Below are positions 47,264 through 59,400 of a DNA stretch of 64,000 bases, one piece after another. The stretch is taken from contig CM026568.1 of assembly GCA_015143295.1 (NCBI GenBank), positions 36,340,441-36,404,440 of the forward strand, given 5' to 3'. Made by a program: the position numbers and the translations under genes. The stretch's first letter is position 1. Every line of letters starts with the position of its first letter. The notes under the pieces were generated by a model, which worked only from the letters and a program-made list of their open reading frames with translations, made no database searches and had not been told where the DNA came from. The DNA comes from Tetracentron sinense. Taxonomy: Eukaryota > Streptophyta > Magnoliopsida > Trochodendrales > Trochodendraceae.

Positions 47264-48941
47264 CTACAAATAGTTCCAACATATAGATTCATTATAAATA
47301 ATTTAAGCAAGAACAGCACATATAAAAAAGAAGCATGCATAATAAGTATCCCTATAACAAGTTCTAAAATGAGACATTAATTATTCTATTCACTGAAGTC
47401 AGGAAATCAAAATTTTTGCTCCTATGGTCACTTTTATAACAAAATCCAGAAAGAAAGACAATACAGCTTGGGAAGCAACTCTAGTTGGGGGTGAGATAAC
47501 CAAAAAAAAATGCATGACTAGTAATAAGAAGAATAATATAACAAAATTATCAACCTTCTCTTCAGAATAGGGAAATCCGTACTTGGTCTCTGTTTGGCTA
47601 CATGAAGCTGCTTGTATACCGGCTGTACAAAAGCATCTGGCGGTATTTGGAAAAGAAAAGGATGGGACAAAATTGGAATGCGTGTGATTATTCCAAACAC
47701 AATAGTAGTTTAAAGTCTCTAAGTGAAATATATCACACAGAAGTTTTATCAGTTACTACAATGCATAGTTCGAAAAATTGGCGAGTCGACTTGAAATTCG
47801 AATGAGACTATTCAGCAAGTTACTTTTGGGGGCTGCAAAACCAGCCTACTTTTGGTTCTTTTAACCCAAGTTTTTCAAGTTATTTGTGGTTTGATCTTTG
47901 GATTAAATGGCAAGAATTGCCTAATTGGTATATACATATATATTCTGAGTTAGATTGAGTCGAGTTTTTCAAGTTTTTCGAGTTATTCGACCCGGCTAAC
48001 TTTCAAGTCAAGTTTTCGAACCATTCTACAAACTACCATTCACCTTTCAAAAGCTGACAATTAAAAGCACATGAGGATTTGAATATACATAGGGACTAAA
48101 GAGCAACAAGCAAGTACACTGTACACAATCAACCTGTTGTGAGAGTACTGACTTGGGATCATGTCCCTAATCTCATATCTACCAATTGTGGTATGTGGCG
48201 GTGATTGGACCAACTGAGGCACAAGCTTTGAAAAATCATGAAGGTTTACACCATAAATTTCATGAAAATAAGAACCTGATATTTATGCATTCCTCAGATC
48301 TACAAGGTTTAGAAACTCCAAACAGTTTAGACACACCCATGTAAAAAGATTAAAAGTATGAAATCTTCATTGAAAAAATACAATACCAAAAAGGAATTTG
48401 ACAAAATCTTCAGCAGGTAAGCTAGAACTCATTAAACGAAACAAGCTCTGAAATCGATCCTAATTAATCATCGATTTACATCCTGCGACTCAGTAGCTAC
48501 CAATCAAGCATCGCACAAGCAATGGTCAACTTTGACAGCAGAGCTTAAGAAACCTAAAATCTTCGCAGCTACACTAACGAGAAGGAGATACTCTTCAAGT
48601 TTTAAACACAGCACTAAAGGTTAAAAACAAATTTGAGCACCGTACTTCAAAAATTCAAAGAACAACAATCGAATTGCTTCTCAGAACTAATGCTTCAAAT
48701 TAGGGGGGAAAAAGAGAAGAAGAACTGTCTTCTTATCTATTGTTTTACTTCCAGAATCAATCAATTCAACAAATAATCACAGCTAGCTCTAGAACACAGC
48801 AATCGGAACCAGAAAATAAGAACAGGACTAGAAAATTTGAACAAAAAAAAACCCTAAATCAAGGAGTAAAGCAGACGAAAATCAGAGATCCCCAACCGTA
48901 AAAGCAAATAAAGGGTAGAAAAACAGATTGAGAAACAAAAC
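47264..48941 (-). other. 5'-UTR intron of ClpC (predicted)
   Basis: The minus strand has donor GCGATTCAG|GTTTTG (48942/48941) and acceptor TTTGTAG|GTTGAG (47263). No coding ATG is needed from the first exon. Plastid Clp genes often have leader introns. A transcript read would confirm it. Confidence 0.6.
47764..48025. mobile_element. Probable hAT-type MITE in the ClpC 5'-UTR intron
   Basis: CATAGTTCGAAAA on the left pairs with AATGGTTCGAAAA on the other strand at the right. The flanks CTACAATG and CTACAAAC share 6 of 8 bases. The inside has GAGTTTTTCAAGTTTTTCGA repeats. Confidence 0.5.
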
Positions 48942-49110
48942 CTGAATCGCCCGCGAATTGTTAAACAAAATAGATGGAACAAAAGATAGGAAAAGGAGCT
49001 TCCTCTTCTTCTCCTCAAAAAGGGGTAAAAGGCAGAGGGAGAGAAAACGAGAGACTGAGAGCCTTCGTTTAGGTCTCTCTTCTCCAAGGAGGTAGCTATT
49101 TTTATTGGGT
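48942..49110 (-). promoter_or_regulatory. ClpC leader exon and core promoter (predicted)
   Basis: The minus strand reads a CT/GA-rich leader (AGAGAAGAGAGACC) typical of plant housekeeping promoters. An AATAAAAATAG TATA-like stretch and a CCAAT-like CACCCAAT lie just upstream (about 49090-49112). The start is placed near 49085 by inference. Confidence 0.45.
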
Positions 49111-49685
49111 GGTGATAGATGGATAGATGTAGACGATTAAGAATATATCTTTAAAACTCCACTATCCAGTACACGTGCATGTATTATGACCTATCAATTT
49201 GTCCATCAGGTGATGTGATAAACCGTTGCATGTCCGCCACGTTTCGGATCTCTGCCTTCGATGCATGCAAGCAACAGCCCCTCTCTCTCTCTCTCGATTT
49301 TCCGTTTCTCTTACGACTCTGCCCTTTACCTTCTCTTTCATTCGTCGGTCAACAAATGCAACCAGTGGGTGTATCAAGCTGTCACTGTAGCCTATTGGTA
49401 CATTAACATAGAACCACCTAGATTTTCCTTCTTTTTTTTTTAGAAATTTTGGAAAAATGATTAAAAGGGCAGAATCGCCCGAATAATGAAGATTTTATAA
49501 TAAAGAGGCCCCTCATTATCCGAAATATCAAGGAAAGGTGCAACTCATAATATCTAGCAGAATTTCTATGACCACCTTCTTTTCAATGATGCCCCGTTGC
49601 CATTTCCACCACCATAACTTGAGCCCAAACCCCGACCCATTACTTAGAAACTCTGATGGGACCACTAGAATTAAAACTACTATAA
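49111..49685. other. Upstream region of ClpC, no gene seen
   Basis: Contains (CT)n at about 49280-49294 and short spurious frames on both strands. No element boundaries were found before 49686. Confidence 0.45.
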
Positions 49686-49694
49686 TATCAAAGC

Positions 49695-50728
49695 AGCTCA
49701 GGATCCTCTCGAGTTCAAACCGGGGAGACTCTCTCCGGTTTGAACCCCTAGAGGCCGCCAAGCAAGGGGTGGAGTCAGGAAATTTTCATTGGGAGGGGGG
49801 GGGGGTTGATATAAAAAATTAATGGATTTAAAGATATGAAACTTGGGGGTTTGGGGGCATAGCCCCCAAGACTTTTTTTTTTTTGGGGTATTTTTTTTAT
49901 TTTGAGAATTTTTTTTTCCCGGTAATGTCATTGAGGTTGCCAAGTGTCCTAGTGATACCTCTTAACTGTGGTTAAGATTCACCCCACCTATCCTTGGGTT
50001 TTTCAAAAAATATCAATTTTTTTACAAATCCTAGTTAAAATTCACTAAGGTTAAAAAAAATTTAATATTTTATTCTAAAAACCAATGATAAATAGGTGAA
50101 CCTTAAGAGTAAGTGAATTTTAACCATAGTTAATGGGTATAAGGGGATGTCAATAGGGATATGTGGCGACCTAAAGGGCATAATCGGACTCCATTGGAAG
50201 GCCTTCTATATATATGTGACAAAAAAATTGGGGGCCACTATATATATAAAACAAAAAAATTTGGGGGGACCATTACTAAAAAAAAAAGTTAAAAATTGTT
50301 AAGGGTCTACTAATTCATACCAAAACAACAAGAGACCCCCAAAATTTTATTTTATTTTTTTTGGGGGGAGGGGCCATGGCCCCTCCCCGCCCCCTGGCTC
50401 CGCCCCTGTCACCACGTGTCTCCTTTGACACCCCTTAACCATGGGTAAGGTTCCCACCCCTAAGGTTCACCCACTCATCCTTGGTTTTTTTATATATATA
50501 TATTAATTATTATTTTTTAAAATTAGAAACTGTTTTTAATATTAAAAAAACCCTAAAAACAGTTTTTTTAAGTTAAAAAAAGAATTAATATTTTTTTAAA
50601 AAAAAAACAAGGATGGGTGGGTGAACCTTACCCATGGTTAAAGGGGTGTCAAAGGAAACACGTGGCGACCTCTAGGGGTTCAAACCAGAGAGAGTCTCCC
50701 CGGTTTGAACTCGAGAGGATCCTTTCCC
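49695..50728. mobile_element. Mutator-type foldback element (1.0 kb) upstream of ClpC
   Basis: Exact 9-bp target duplications TATCAAAGC lie at 49686-49694 and 50729-50737. The arms GGATCCTCTCGAGTTCAAAC and CCGGTTTGAACCCCTAGAGG are mirrored at the right end (CCTCTAGGGGTTCAAACC, GTTTGAACTCGAGAGGATCC). The right half holds a core with CTTAACCATGGGTAAGGTT and its mirror. A hAT element (49763-50408) sits in the left arm. There is no transposase. Confidence 0.85.
49763..50408. mobile_element. hAT-type element (646 bp) nested in the Mutator foldback element
   Basis: The left end is CAAGGGGTGGAGTCAGG; the right, on the other strand, is CAGGGGCGGAGCCAGG. The flanks CCGCCAAG (49755-49762) and TCACCACG (50409-50416) are a decayed 8-bp duplication. 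It is related to 33375-34586. It contains CTTAACTGTGGTTAAGATTC and its mirror (about 49965-50140). Confidence 0.7.
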
Positions 50729-50737
50729 TATCAAAGC

Positions 50738-52189
50738 CTTAGGAGGACAAACGTACAAAAAAAAAACATTGCCATATAACGACGAGTGTTGAAGGAGTAT
50801 AAGATTTGTATTCCCAATTCCAAATATTTGAGATAAGGTAGATGTTGATGATGATTTTATACTAGCGTGAGACGTAAACATTCAACTCTTATTGTATTGT
50901 ATGGTTTTTTCAATGGGAAGTGATTTAAAACTCTCGAAAATAGCTGTCCGGTTGGATTTTTAATCTAATGTGTCAAGCATTAAGTGGGGTCATCATTTAA
51001 AGCATGTGCAGACATGGCAACATGGCGCCATTGGATTTTCAACGGTCCAGCTCTCGATTGTAAGTACTATCCTACTATCAAAGAGTTTTTAATCACTTTT
51101 CCTTTTTTCTATTATCTTTACAACTTATCAAAATCATAACTCCATCCTTTAAAAAAAAAAATTAATTATGAGCATGAGCTCTGATTTTGGGGAAAATTGG
51201 AGCAGCTTAAAATATATCTCTTGACAGGGGTACTTTGCATAGCGATGGAGCTAGGATTTTCTTGTGAGGAGGTGAGCAATAGTTGATTGATTATGTTAGT
51301 ACTTAGTTGATAGATTTGTGGGAATGAATAGGCGGGTATGATATATCGTATCAGGCATTGTTTTTCCTTGTTTCTTGGGGCAGCTACATAGTATAACTAT
51401 TTGTTTTAATCAGGAGGCAACTGTCACCTTGCCCAATCCCCTGAGTTTGAAAATTATAGACAAAGTTTTAGTTGATATGAATACCCTTATTTTATGTTTT
51501 TAATTTTCAACGTTTCCCGCTCATGAGACATATTTTGAGTTATTCCAGTTATCTCTTCAATCTTCTCATATTCATTATTTTTAAAGTATCCCTATTTTTC
51601 TTACCCTATCAAAAGGGTAACGATAACAAGAGTTAGTACTATAATGAGAGAGTGAAAGTTTCCTATAAGGCTAGCATTTCTATTAGGCTTGTTTGTTTCG
51701 AAATAAAATAATTGCAAAAAAATATCATTATTTGTAGGTGTTTGTTTACAAATAAATTCATTTTGAAGTAAAACATTTATCAAACAAATGAGAGAGAAAA
51801 TGACATGCATTTTAAAATTTTGTATTTCATTTTTTTGTAAAAAAAAATAGATACTTTGTAAAAAAAATAGCAAAAATACACCTAAACTTATATTTATTAA
51901 AATAACAAAATATCCTCAAGCACATTTCAAAATGCTTCCCCCTCATGGAGCCAAGTTCCATATAAAGACCCCCGTTATATGTATTTTCTAAAATGATATG
52001 ATACTCTTAAAATGTATTTATAAATGATACAATATCCCTATTTTTCAAAATAATAAAAATATCATTTTCACATGTATTTTCAAAATGACAAAAGTACTTC
52101 AAAATGACAAAAGTACTCCTCCCCACATCTATATTTTAAAAAATGACAAATACATTGCTTTTCACATGTATTTTCTAAAATAATCGAGC
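50738..52189. other. AT-rich intergenic DNA, no gene seen
   Basis: Only short frames occur. The stretch near 51650-52180 has ATTTTCAAAATGACAAAAGTA-type repeats like the region 20151-21831, suggesting related decayed elements. Confidence 0.45.
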
Positions 52190-52362
52190 CGGGCTTCAAG
52201 CCGGGCCGAGCCGCACAGGGGTGGGCTTGAGCTTGGCTTGAATTAGCTTTCGGGCTTTTTTTTAGGCTTGGCTTAGCTTGTTCGAGCCCAAAATTTCGGG
52301 CCGATCTCGAGCCGAGCCGAGCCACACCAACGGGCCAATCGGGGCTTTGTGCAGCCCTACCT
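52190..52362. repeat. GAGCCGAGCC-rich fragment of the TAGGGCTG hAT family
   Basis: Ends GGGGCTTTGTGCAGCCCTA, which reversed is the family terminus TAGGGCTGCACAAAGCC. The body has GAGCTTGGCTTG and CTCGAGCCGAGCCGAGCC. The left end and target duplication are not identified. Confidence 0.55.
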
Positions 52363-52373
52363 ACTACTATTCT

Positions 52374-55300
52374 AGCCCATCCCTAGCTACTACCACAAAA
52401 CTTCAACTTTAATCTGGCATTGTCCCAGCCATTTTAAATCCATCCATAACTTGTCCCATACCTATCCTCTTGCTATTACACCTGTTCTCAGCCAACCCTC
52501 TTTATTCCCGCAACCTCCCAGACTTTCCTCAACCCTGCTGAACTTGAACCAGCCCTATTCCCTTATTGTCACAGCCCCTATAACCCTGTCCCCTATTGTT
52601 GCAACACCCCTTTACCCTGTTCCTTGACTATTGCTGCCTCTGCAGACAGTCCCCTTGCTACCACACCATACTTGCCTTCTATTCCTTGTTGTCCCAGCCC
52701 TACAAGGCCCCTTATTTGACTGTTGTAACAACCCTAGACCTATCTTTTAAAATCCTCAAATTGGCAAGGGAATCTTATTGGTTATTGGCCTAAAATCCCT
52801 AAGCTAGTGGAAATTCCTACCTCCATTACGATCACCTAAATCAGATTTCAGAATTCATTATTGCGGGATTGTAATTTAACCTAAGGCATTGCTAATTCCC
52901 CTTTTGACTTTCTTTATTGTAATTATGGAATCTAGATGTTTATGAATTTCATTATTGCTGTAATTAAGAAATCTGATCTCATAAACACATCATCTTGCAT
53001 CAACTTTGGCATCAAAGCTTAAAGTTAGCTTAGGGGTTTGTCTCTTGCATTTAGGTTTTGGACTCATTAGCATCTCATGCATCACATATAGCCTTAGGAC
53101 ACCTAGTTAATGCATGCCCACTAGTAGTGGTAAGAGTTACCAACCAAGCATGAGACCCCACACCATTCACCAAGGTCTTAGTGTCCATTAACAATCGTCT
53201 AACCCGCATGGAGGCTAGTATGGAAACCAATATCCTATTAGCTATGGAAAAAGGGTCTCATATTGTAAGTGTCGGTATAGGTAGAGATCGAAGCTTAGGC
53301 CATGGAAGAGAGTGATATGATCCGGATGATCGACATGTGAGATCCATCAGGATTGAGACCCCGAGCTTTAATGGTCAACTCGATCCAAAGGCATTTCTTG
53401 ATTGAGCAGACATGGACCACTACTTCGAGTGGTGTGAAATGTTTGAAGGTAATAGAGTTAGGTTTACCAAAATGAAACTAGTAGGCTAAGCAAAACTCTA
53501 CTGGATCAATGTTAAGTGAATGAATGAACGATCAGGTAAGGACCCCATTGTCCAGTGGCCTGAAATGAAAGAGAAGCTCAAAGAGAAATATCTTCCTCTA
53601 ACCTATTGTAAGAAACTCATGGGCCAATGGCAATCCCTTCAGCAAGACTCTATGTCTGCCACTAATTACATTGCAAAATTTGATGAATTTATGTTGTGCT
53701 ACAATGTAAGGAAGGACTCTCTAGTCACACTTTCTAGGTTCAGAAGAGGCCTTTGTCCAGAGATCTAGAGAGAACTTATCCCTCATTATATCAACACCTT
53801 AGAACATGTCTATCAAATGGTGCAAGAGCTAGAGCGGTATCTGAAACCGCAATTTACTAGACAATCTGATTATCGCAATCCTGCCAGAAGATCCACTTCC
53901 CATGTGGAGCTACCATCAACTCCTAAGTCCCTTGTGGAGCTACCACAAGCTCCCGAGTCTTTTGTGGAGCTTCCCCCAGCTCTTGAATCTTTTGTGGAGC
54001 TTCCACTAGCTCTTGAGTCCCTTGTGGAGCTACCATAATCTCTTGCGTCCCTTGTGGAGATTCTACCAGTCTTTGAGTTATTTGTGGAGCTATCACTACC
54101 TATGATGCCAGTAGTCCCTGAATTTCAGGAGGTTTTCCCTGAGGATGTTCTAAATGAGTTTTCACCCATGTGTGACATCCAACACGCACTAGATCCCATT
54201 ATCATAGGTCATCAGAGTGAGTCCATAGAGTCATTTGCACAAAAAATTCATGGTTTGCATGATGAGATTAAAGAACAAATTGCAGTCAATAATGAAACTT
54301 ATAAAATATCTGTTGATTCACATCATTACTGTAAAGAACTTCAAGTGGGAGATTATGTGATGAAAACGGTATCACAAGCTCGTAGTGTTGGACCACATAA
54401 GATCTTGAAGTGGGTTGGTCGTAATGGTTATGTGGTGGACTTTCCACCTGATATGGGTACTAGCTTAATATTCAATGTTGAGGACCTTGTTCTTTTCAGA
54501 GGTCTATCAGCATCATCTACTAACCCATATGACAATCCACATGGTGACCTTCTTGATAAGCTTAGTCCAGACTCACCCTTTACTTCAGACTCACCTCCCC
54601 CAAACCCATCTCCACCAGACCCACCTCCCCTTCGTAATGAACCTCATGTTGATCATATTCCAGACTCACCATTTACCTTAGACCCACCTCCCCCAGACCT
54701 ACCTCACCTTTGCGATGGTCCTCATGTTGATCCTATTCCAGACCCACCTCCCATGCCATTGCCTCCTAGTCTAGACTCGTTCTTTTCCTCATGTCCACTT
54801 CCACTATTATTGCCTCCTTCATTTCCATTGTCTCTACTACTCATGTCTAGTAGTACAAAAGAGATAGAGGATGTCTTGGAAGTTCACATAGTTTCTACTA
54901 GACACAAAAAATATCACAAGTACCTCACCAAGTGGAAAGATCGATCGAGATAGATCACGTCAGAGACAGATTGTGCGTGGCATTCACGACGGATCATGCA
55001 TGACGAGTTATAGCGACTTCTTAACTTCTTAGAGTAGTAGGACATTTTTATTTCGCCAGTGGCGAAATCTTCTCAGCCAAGGAGAGTTGATACGGGCATC
55101 GGACTGTTAGATTTTGTTTATGATGAAGATCCACTGTTTGATCATAACTCGGAGGACGATTGACCGTTGGATTGAGAAATGACCATTGGAGGACCGAGAT
55201 CGGACCGTAGATGGACATGAGCAGCTATAATGGCTGGCCCATCCCTTTAGTTATTTATTTTATTTATTTATTTGTGTTTTGTTTTGTCCCTTTTAATTAG

Positions 55301-56268
55301 TTTATTATGAGAGAACATAATAAGGATAGTTTAATATTTTTTTAAAAGTTGAGTTTTATGATTATTTATAAATACTCTCTTTAGATATTAGAGATGGATA
55401 GAACTTTGATGAATGAAGATGAAAGCTTTTTTGGCTTTTAGAATCTCCTGTGATAGGAATGGTGTGATGTCATGGTGTGATGTCAACCTTGGAGTGATTC
55501 CAATGTAATCTTTTTATTGTCTTCTTCTCTATCTCTCTCAAATCACTATTCACAAGTTACTGTTCATTAGCACTATTCACGAGTTACTGTTCACGAGCCA
55601 TTGTTCACCTATAACTTTTCCAGCTCATCCCTAGTTACTGTCACAAGACTCTAGCCCTAATCTAGCACTGTCCCAACCATTTTAAATTTGTCCATAACCT
55701 GTCGTATACATATCCCCTTGCTATTACACCTGTTCCCAACCAACCCTTTTTATCCCCGCAACCTCCCAGACTTTCCTCAACCCTGATGAACTTGAACCAA
55801 CCCTATTCCCTTACTGCCACAAACCCTATAACTCTGTCCCATATTGCTGCGACACTCCTTTACCCTATTCCTTGACTATTGTTGCCTCTGCAGACAGTCC
55901 CCTTGCTGCCACACCATACTTGCCTTGTATTCCTTGTTGTCCTAGCCCTACAAAGCCCCTTATTTGACTACTGTAACAACCCTAGACCTATCTTTTAAAA
56001 TCTTCAAATTGGCAAGGGAATCTTATTGGTTATTGGCCTAAAATCTCTAAGCTAGTGAAAGTTCCTACTTCCATTACGATCACTTAAATCAGATTTGAAA
56101 ATTCATATTGCGGGATTGTGATTTAACCTAGGGCATTGCTAATTCCCCTTTTGAATTTTTTTATTGTAATTGTGGAATCTAGATGTTTATGAATTTCATT
56201 ATTACTGCAATTAAGAAATCTGATCTCATAAACACATCATCCTAGGTTCATTGCATTGTCCGGCATCA
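52374..56268 (+). mobile_element. Ty3/Gypsy chromovirus-type LTR retrotransposon fossil, broken
   Basis: LTR-like direct repeats lie at about 52374-53002 and 55088-56268. A primer-binding-like TGGCATCAAAGC follows the left repeat (about 53006) and a purine tract, AAGGAGAGT, precedes the right one. Between them are a gag-like part (about 53540-53850) and an integrase C-terminal and chromodomain-like part (about 54180-54950). The two repeats differ at roughly one base in ten by eye, so it is old, probably several million years. Much of pol is absent and it has several breaks; it cannot be active. A repeated VELP/PDPPP-rich section lies between and beside the parts. Confidence 0.85.
53900..54075 (+). 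repeat. Tandem repeat of a 39-48 bp unit in the chromovirus fossil
   Basis: TTTTGTGGAGCT(T/A)CC followed by AGCTC(T/C)YGAGTC recurs about six times. It reads as a proline/glutamate-rich repeat in one frame. Confidence 0.75.
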
Positions 56269-56439
56269 CAATGTCAATTTTTCAGTCAAGTTCATTTGAG
56301 GACAGTAGGAAATATAGATTTTTCATAGATTAATGCTAGGCATGGAAAGAGTATTGAGCTAACACACAATAACATGCCATTAAGGATTTCTGAAAGAAAA
56401 GAACCAACTTCCATAAAAACAAATGACATGATCAAGAAC

Positions 56440-59400
56440 CTATGAAGTGTTCTTGGAGCAGTCAGGAACTACAATGGGAGCTTCAACATGCATTTTCAGA
56501 CGATTGAACTCCAAAGCTAATATGGGCTTCGATAACAGCACTGAGATGCTGCGGTTCCGTGCATCATCTTCTCCTACTACTCCATTTGCAGTCTCTACGG
56601 AATTGACATATTGGGGGTCGGATGATGTGTCTCCAATTTTTTGTGCAGGAGTTGGTCCCGATACTTTAACTGGCTTCACTGCTCGCACCCTATACAAGAC
56701 ATCAACCAGAAAGCAAACTCAACAATTAGAATTTTGGCATTTAGGGTCAAAACAGTGACATCCAAAACTGAAGTTATTTATCAATTCCAGTAGAATTAAG
56801 CTATGCCCTAAACCAACAGCTTTTGATTACAAGGTACCTAATGACCAATAAATTGCTTATTGGTCAGTGTGATCAATGTGAAGTGGACAAATAAAACATT
56901 TGAATTCTGTAGCATACCCCAAAACTAGAGGCTACGTGCATCAGTGTGCTTTTGGCAAACACACTTTTGCAGTTTACCCCATGGGTTGCATTTTCTCAAT
57001 AGCATATAATGTAATAAAGCTTTATGATCACAAGGAGCTTTCAGTGGAGAACTAACCTGCCCTCCATCTGGCATGAATACTTAAGAAGGTGAGGATTGTA
57101 CTCTGTTTGGCCACTGCAATTTCACAGCATAGACATAATCAGGTGTCCTCAAAATTGGACTAAAATACCAATCCTTTGCAGGAATATTACCTGAAGCTTG
57201 GAAGTGACATTTTGATCACTGGGCCCAGCCACTTGTTATTTGATTCCGTTTCGGGCACTGCCATCACCAAGCTCGTGACCAGAAAATAATAATGAATAAC
57301 AATCAGAATAATGAAACTTATGTACAAGAAAGCATTTAGAATAAAGAAGAATAAGGAAATAATATATCTTTCCTTACCATGTCCTCAAACATGTAGTCAT
57401 GCTAATTCAAAATGACACATTATGCAGGGTTAATCTTTCAGAACAACTTCACCACTCTATATCATAGTTACCAAGTACGGGTACGGGTACGGCAATGATC
57501 CGTTCAGGAAGTACGGGTGTTATTCGGCAAAAACATGGTAAAAGTACAGAAAAATTAAAAAATAATTAATAATTATAAATAAATAAAAACCATAATATTA
57601 ATTAATAACAATCATTTGAATGAAATATGTGTTTAACACGATAAAAAAGGGGCAAAAACACACGTATTGAACTTGTTTATTACATAATTTGTGTATTAAA
57701 CGGCTATCATACGGCGATACGCATAAAACATGTAACACGACAAAAGTATACAGTTTTAAACGGCGACCCCTTCTAGAAGTATAATATGAGTACTATACGG
57801 GTGTTTGCTAACTAGGCTCTATATACTACAATATGTCTTTCTTTTGGTAGGCAAGTGGGTTAGCCTGTGAAGACAAGATTAAAACCCAGGACAGTCGCAT
57901 TGACATTCAATACTTTTAACAATTTAGCCAGCTGTCATCTTTCAAATAAAGATGCCAGGAAATTATTTTGTAGGTACTTATGAGGGCTGTTAATTAGGAA
58001 GAAGGAGAAAATGGCATGCTTCCAGGAGGGTTCTCATCCCTAAAACAAGAACAAGCTTTCAAAAAAACGTCTCCTTAGCTCTATGCAGAAACAACTGCAG
58101 CCAAAAATAAAGGTAGTTCCATTCATATGTTGAAAACCCATGAAAATATATGGTCAGTGATAAATCCTGTCTGCTCTTATGATAAGGATTTTACAAATAT
58201 TTGTACTTAAGGGGTAGATTTCATCATGTTAACTCAAAGTAGGGTTGCTCTAGTATAGTTTGCACATTTGAAAAACCCAAATATGTATGCCTCTTTGGAG
58301 CAGGAAGAAAATGAAATTAGCAGCATAATCAGACCCAATTTGCAATGACAAAATGGTGTCAACATGCTGTCAGTTGAAGAAGGGCCATAATAATTTTCAA
58401 AGAGAGAAACAACTTCCACATGAAGATGCCTAATCCTGACTGTTAACCATCAATGTTAAAATATCAAAGAAAGGAAAGAGAAGGAAAAAGTATGCCATAA
58501 TAAGATATACAGAAAACTGTATATTCAACCAACTCACCAGCAGCCTCTAGGTTGATACTACAGAAATTGGTTGAAGCAGAATCTGTAATCTCAGTTACTT
58601 GAATATCCATACGATCCTCTGATTTACAGAAAGCAGTACCAATACCAATCATGTTCAGAAAACTGTTACTTTTATTATTTCTTGGCTGCTTTGAGATTGC
58701 CTTGACCCTCTGATTGGACAAAACCACATTACATACAATCAGCAAATGTGCATTTTTATAAATTGTATAATGTACTAGAGAGCATGCACGGTAATTGGGC
58801 TGCCTAATTTTTTTTTACTTTTTTCCTGAGAGAAACTCTTTTTCTAACCCACATACGTAGCTGCCACATGAAACAAATGGTCATTTTTGTGGACTGTCCA
58901 ACTGATAGGCCATTGGTGGAGAGCTCATGGCAAGGTAGGATGATCCTAGCCAATCTGATACAAGGGAATCAGTATCTCATTTTTGTTGACCATTTACAAG
59001 AATCAATCATATAAAGTGGCCAGGATCATCAATATCCATGATTTCTATCAATAATATGTACATACATAAATATATACTAACATAGCATGAACACATATAC
59101 AGGTATATACATACCATACATATACACATAAATATTTATTAGATTTATTTATTGTAAACATATACTTTCCCCAATCAAGAGTAAAATATGTACTTGGAAT
59201 TTTCACTCTACAGCTGCCATGTGCCCTCTTGGTGATCTTCTTGAACCACTTTAGGGGCCAAAGTCCAAACATTTGCTCTTATGAACCAGATATCAAGCAG
59301 AAGTGACATCTTAGCTATCCGATAGTACATATTAGGCTCTGGACCATTCCCAGAAAAAATTTCGTCATCCAAAAGAATGCAAAGCATTAGATGTTGGGGA

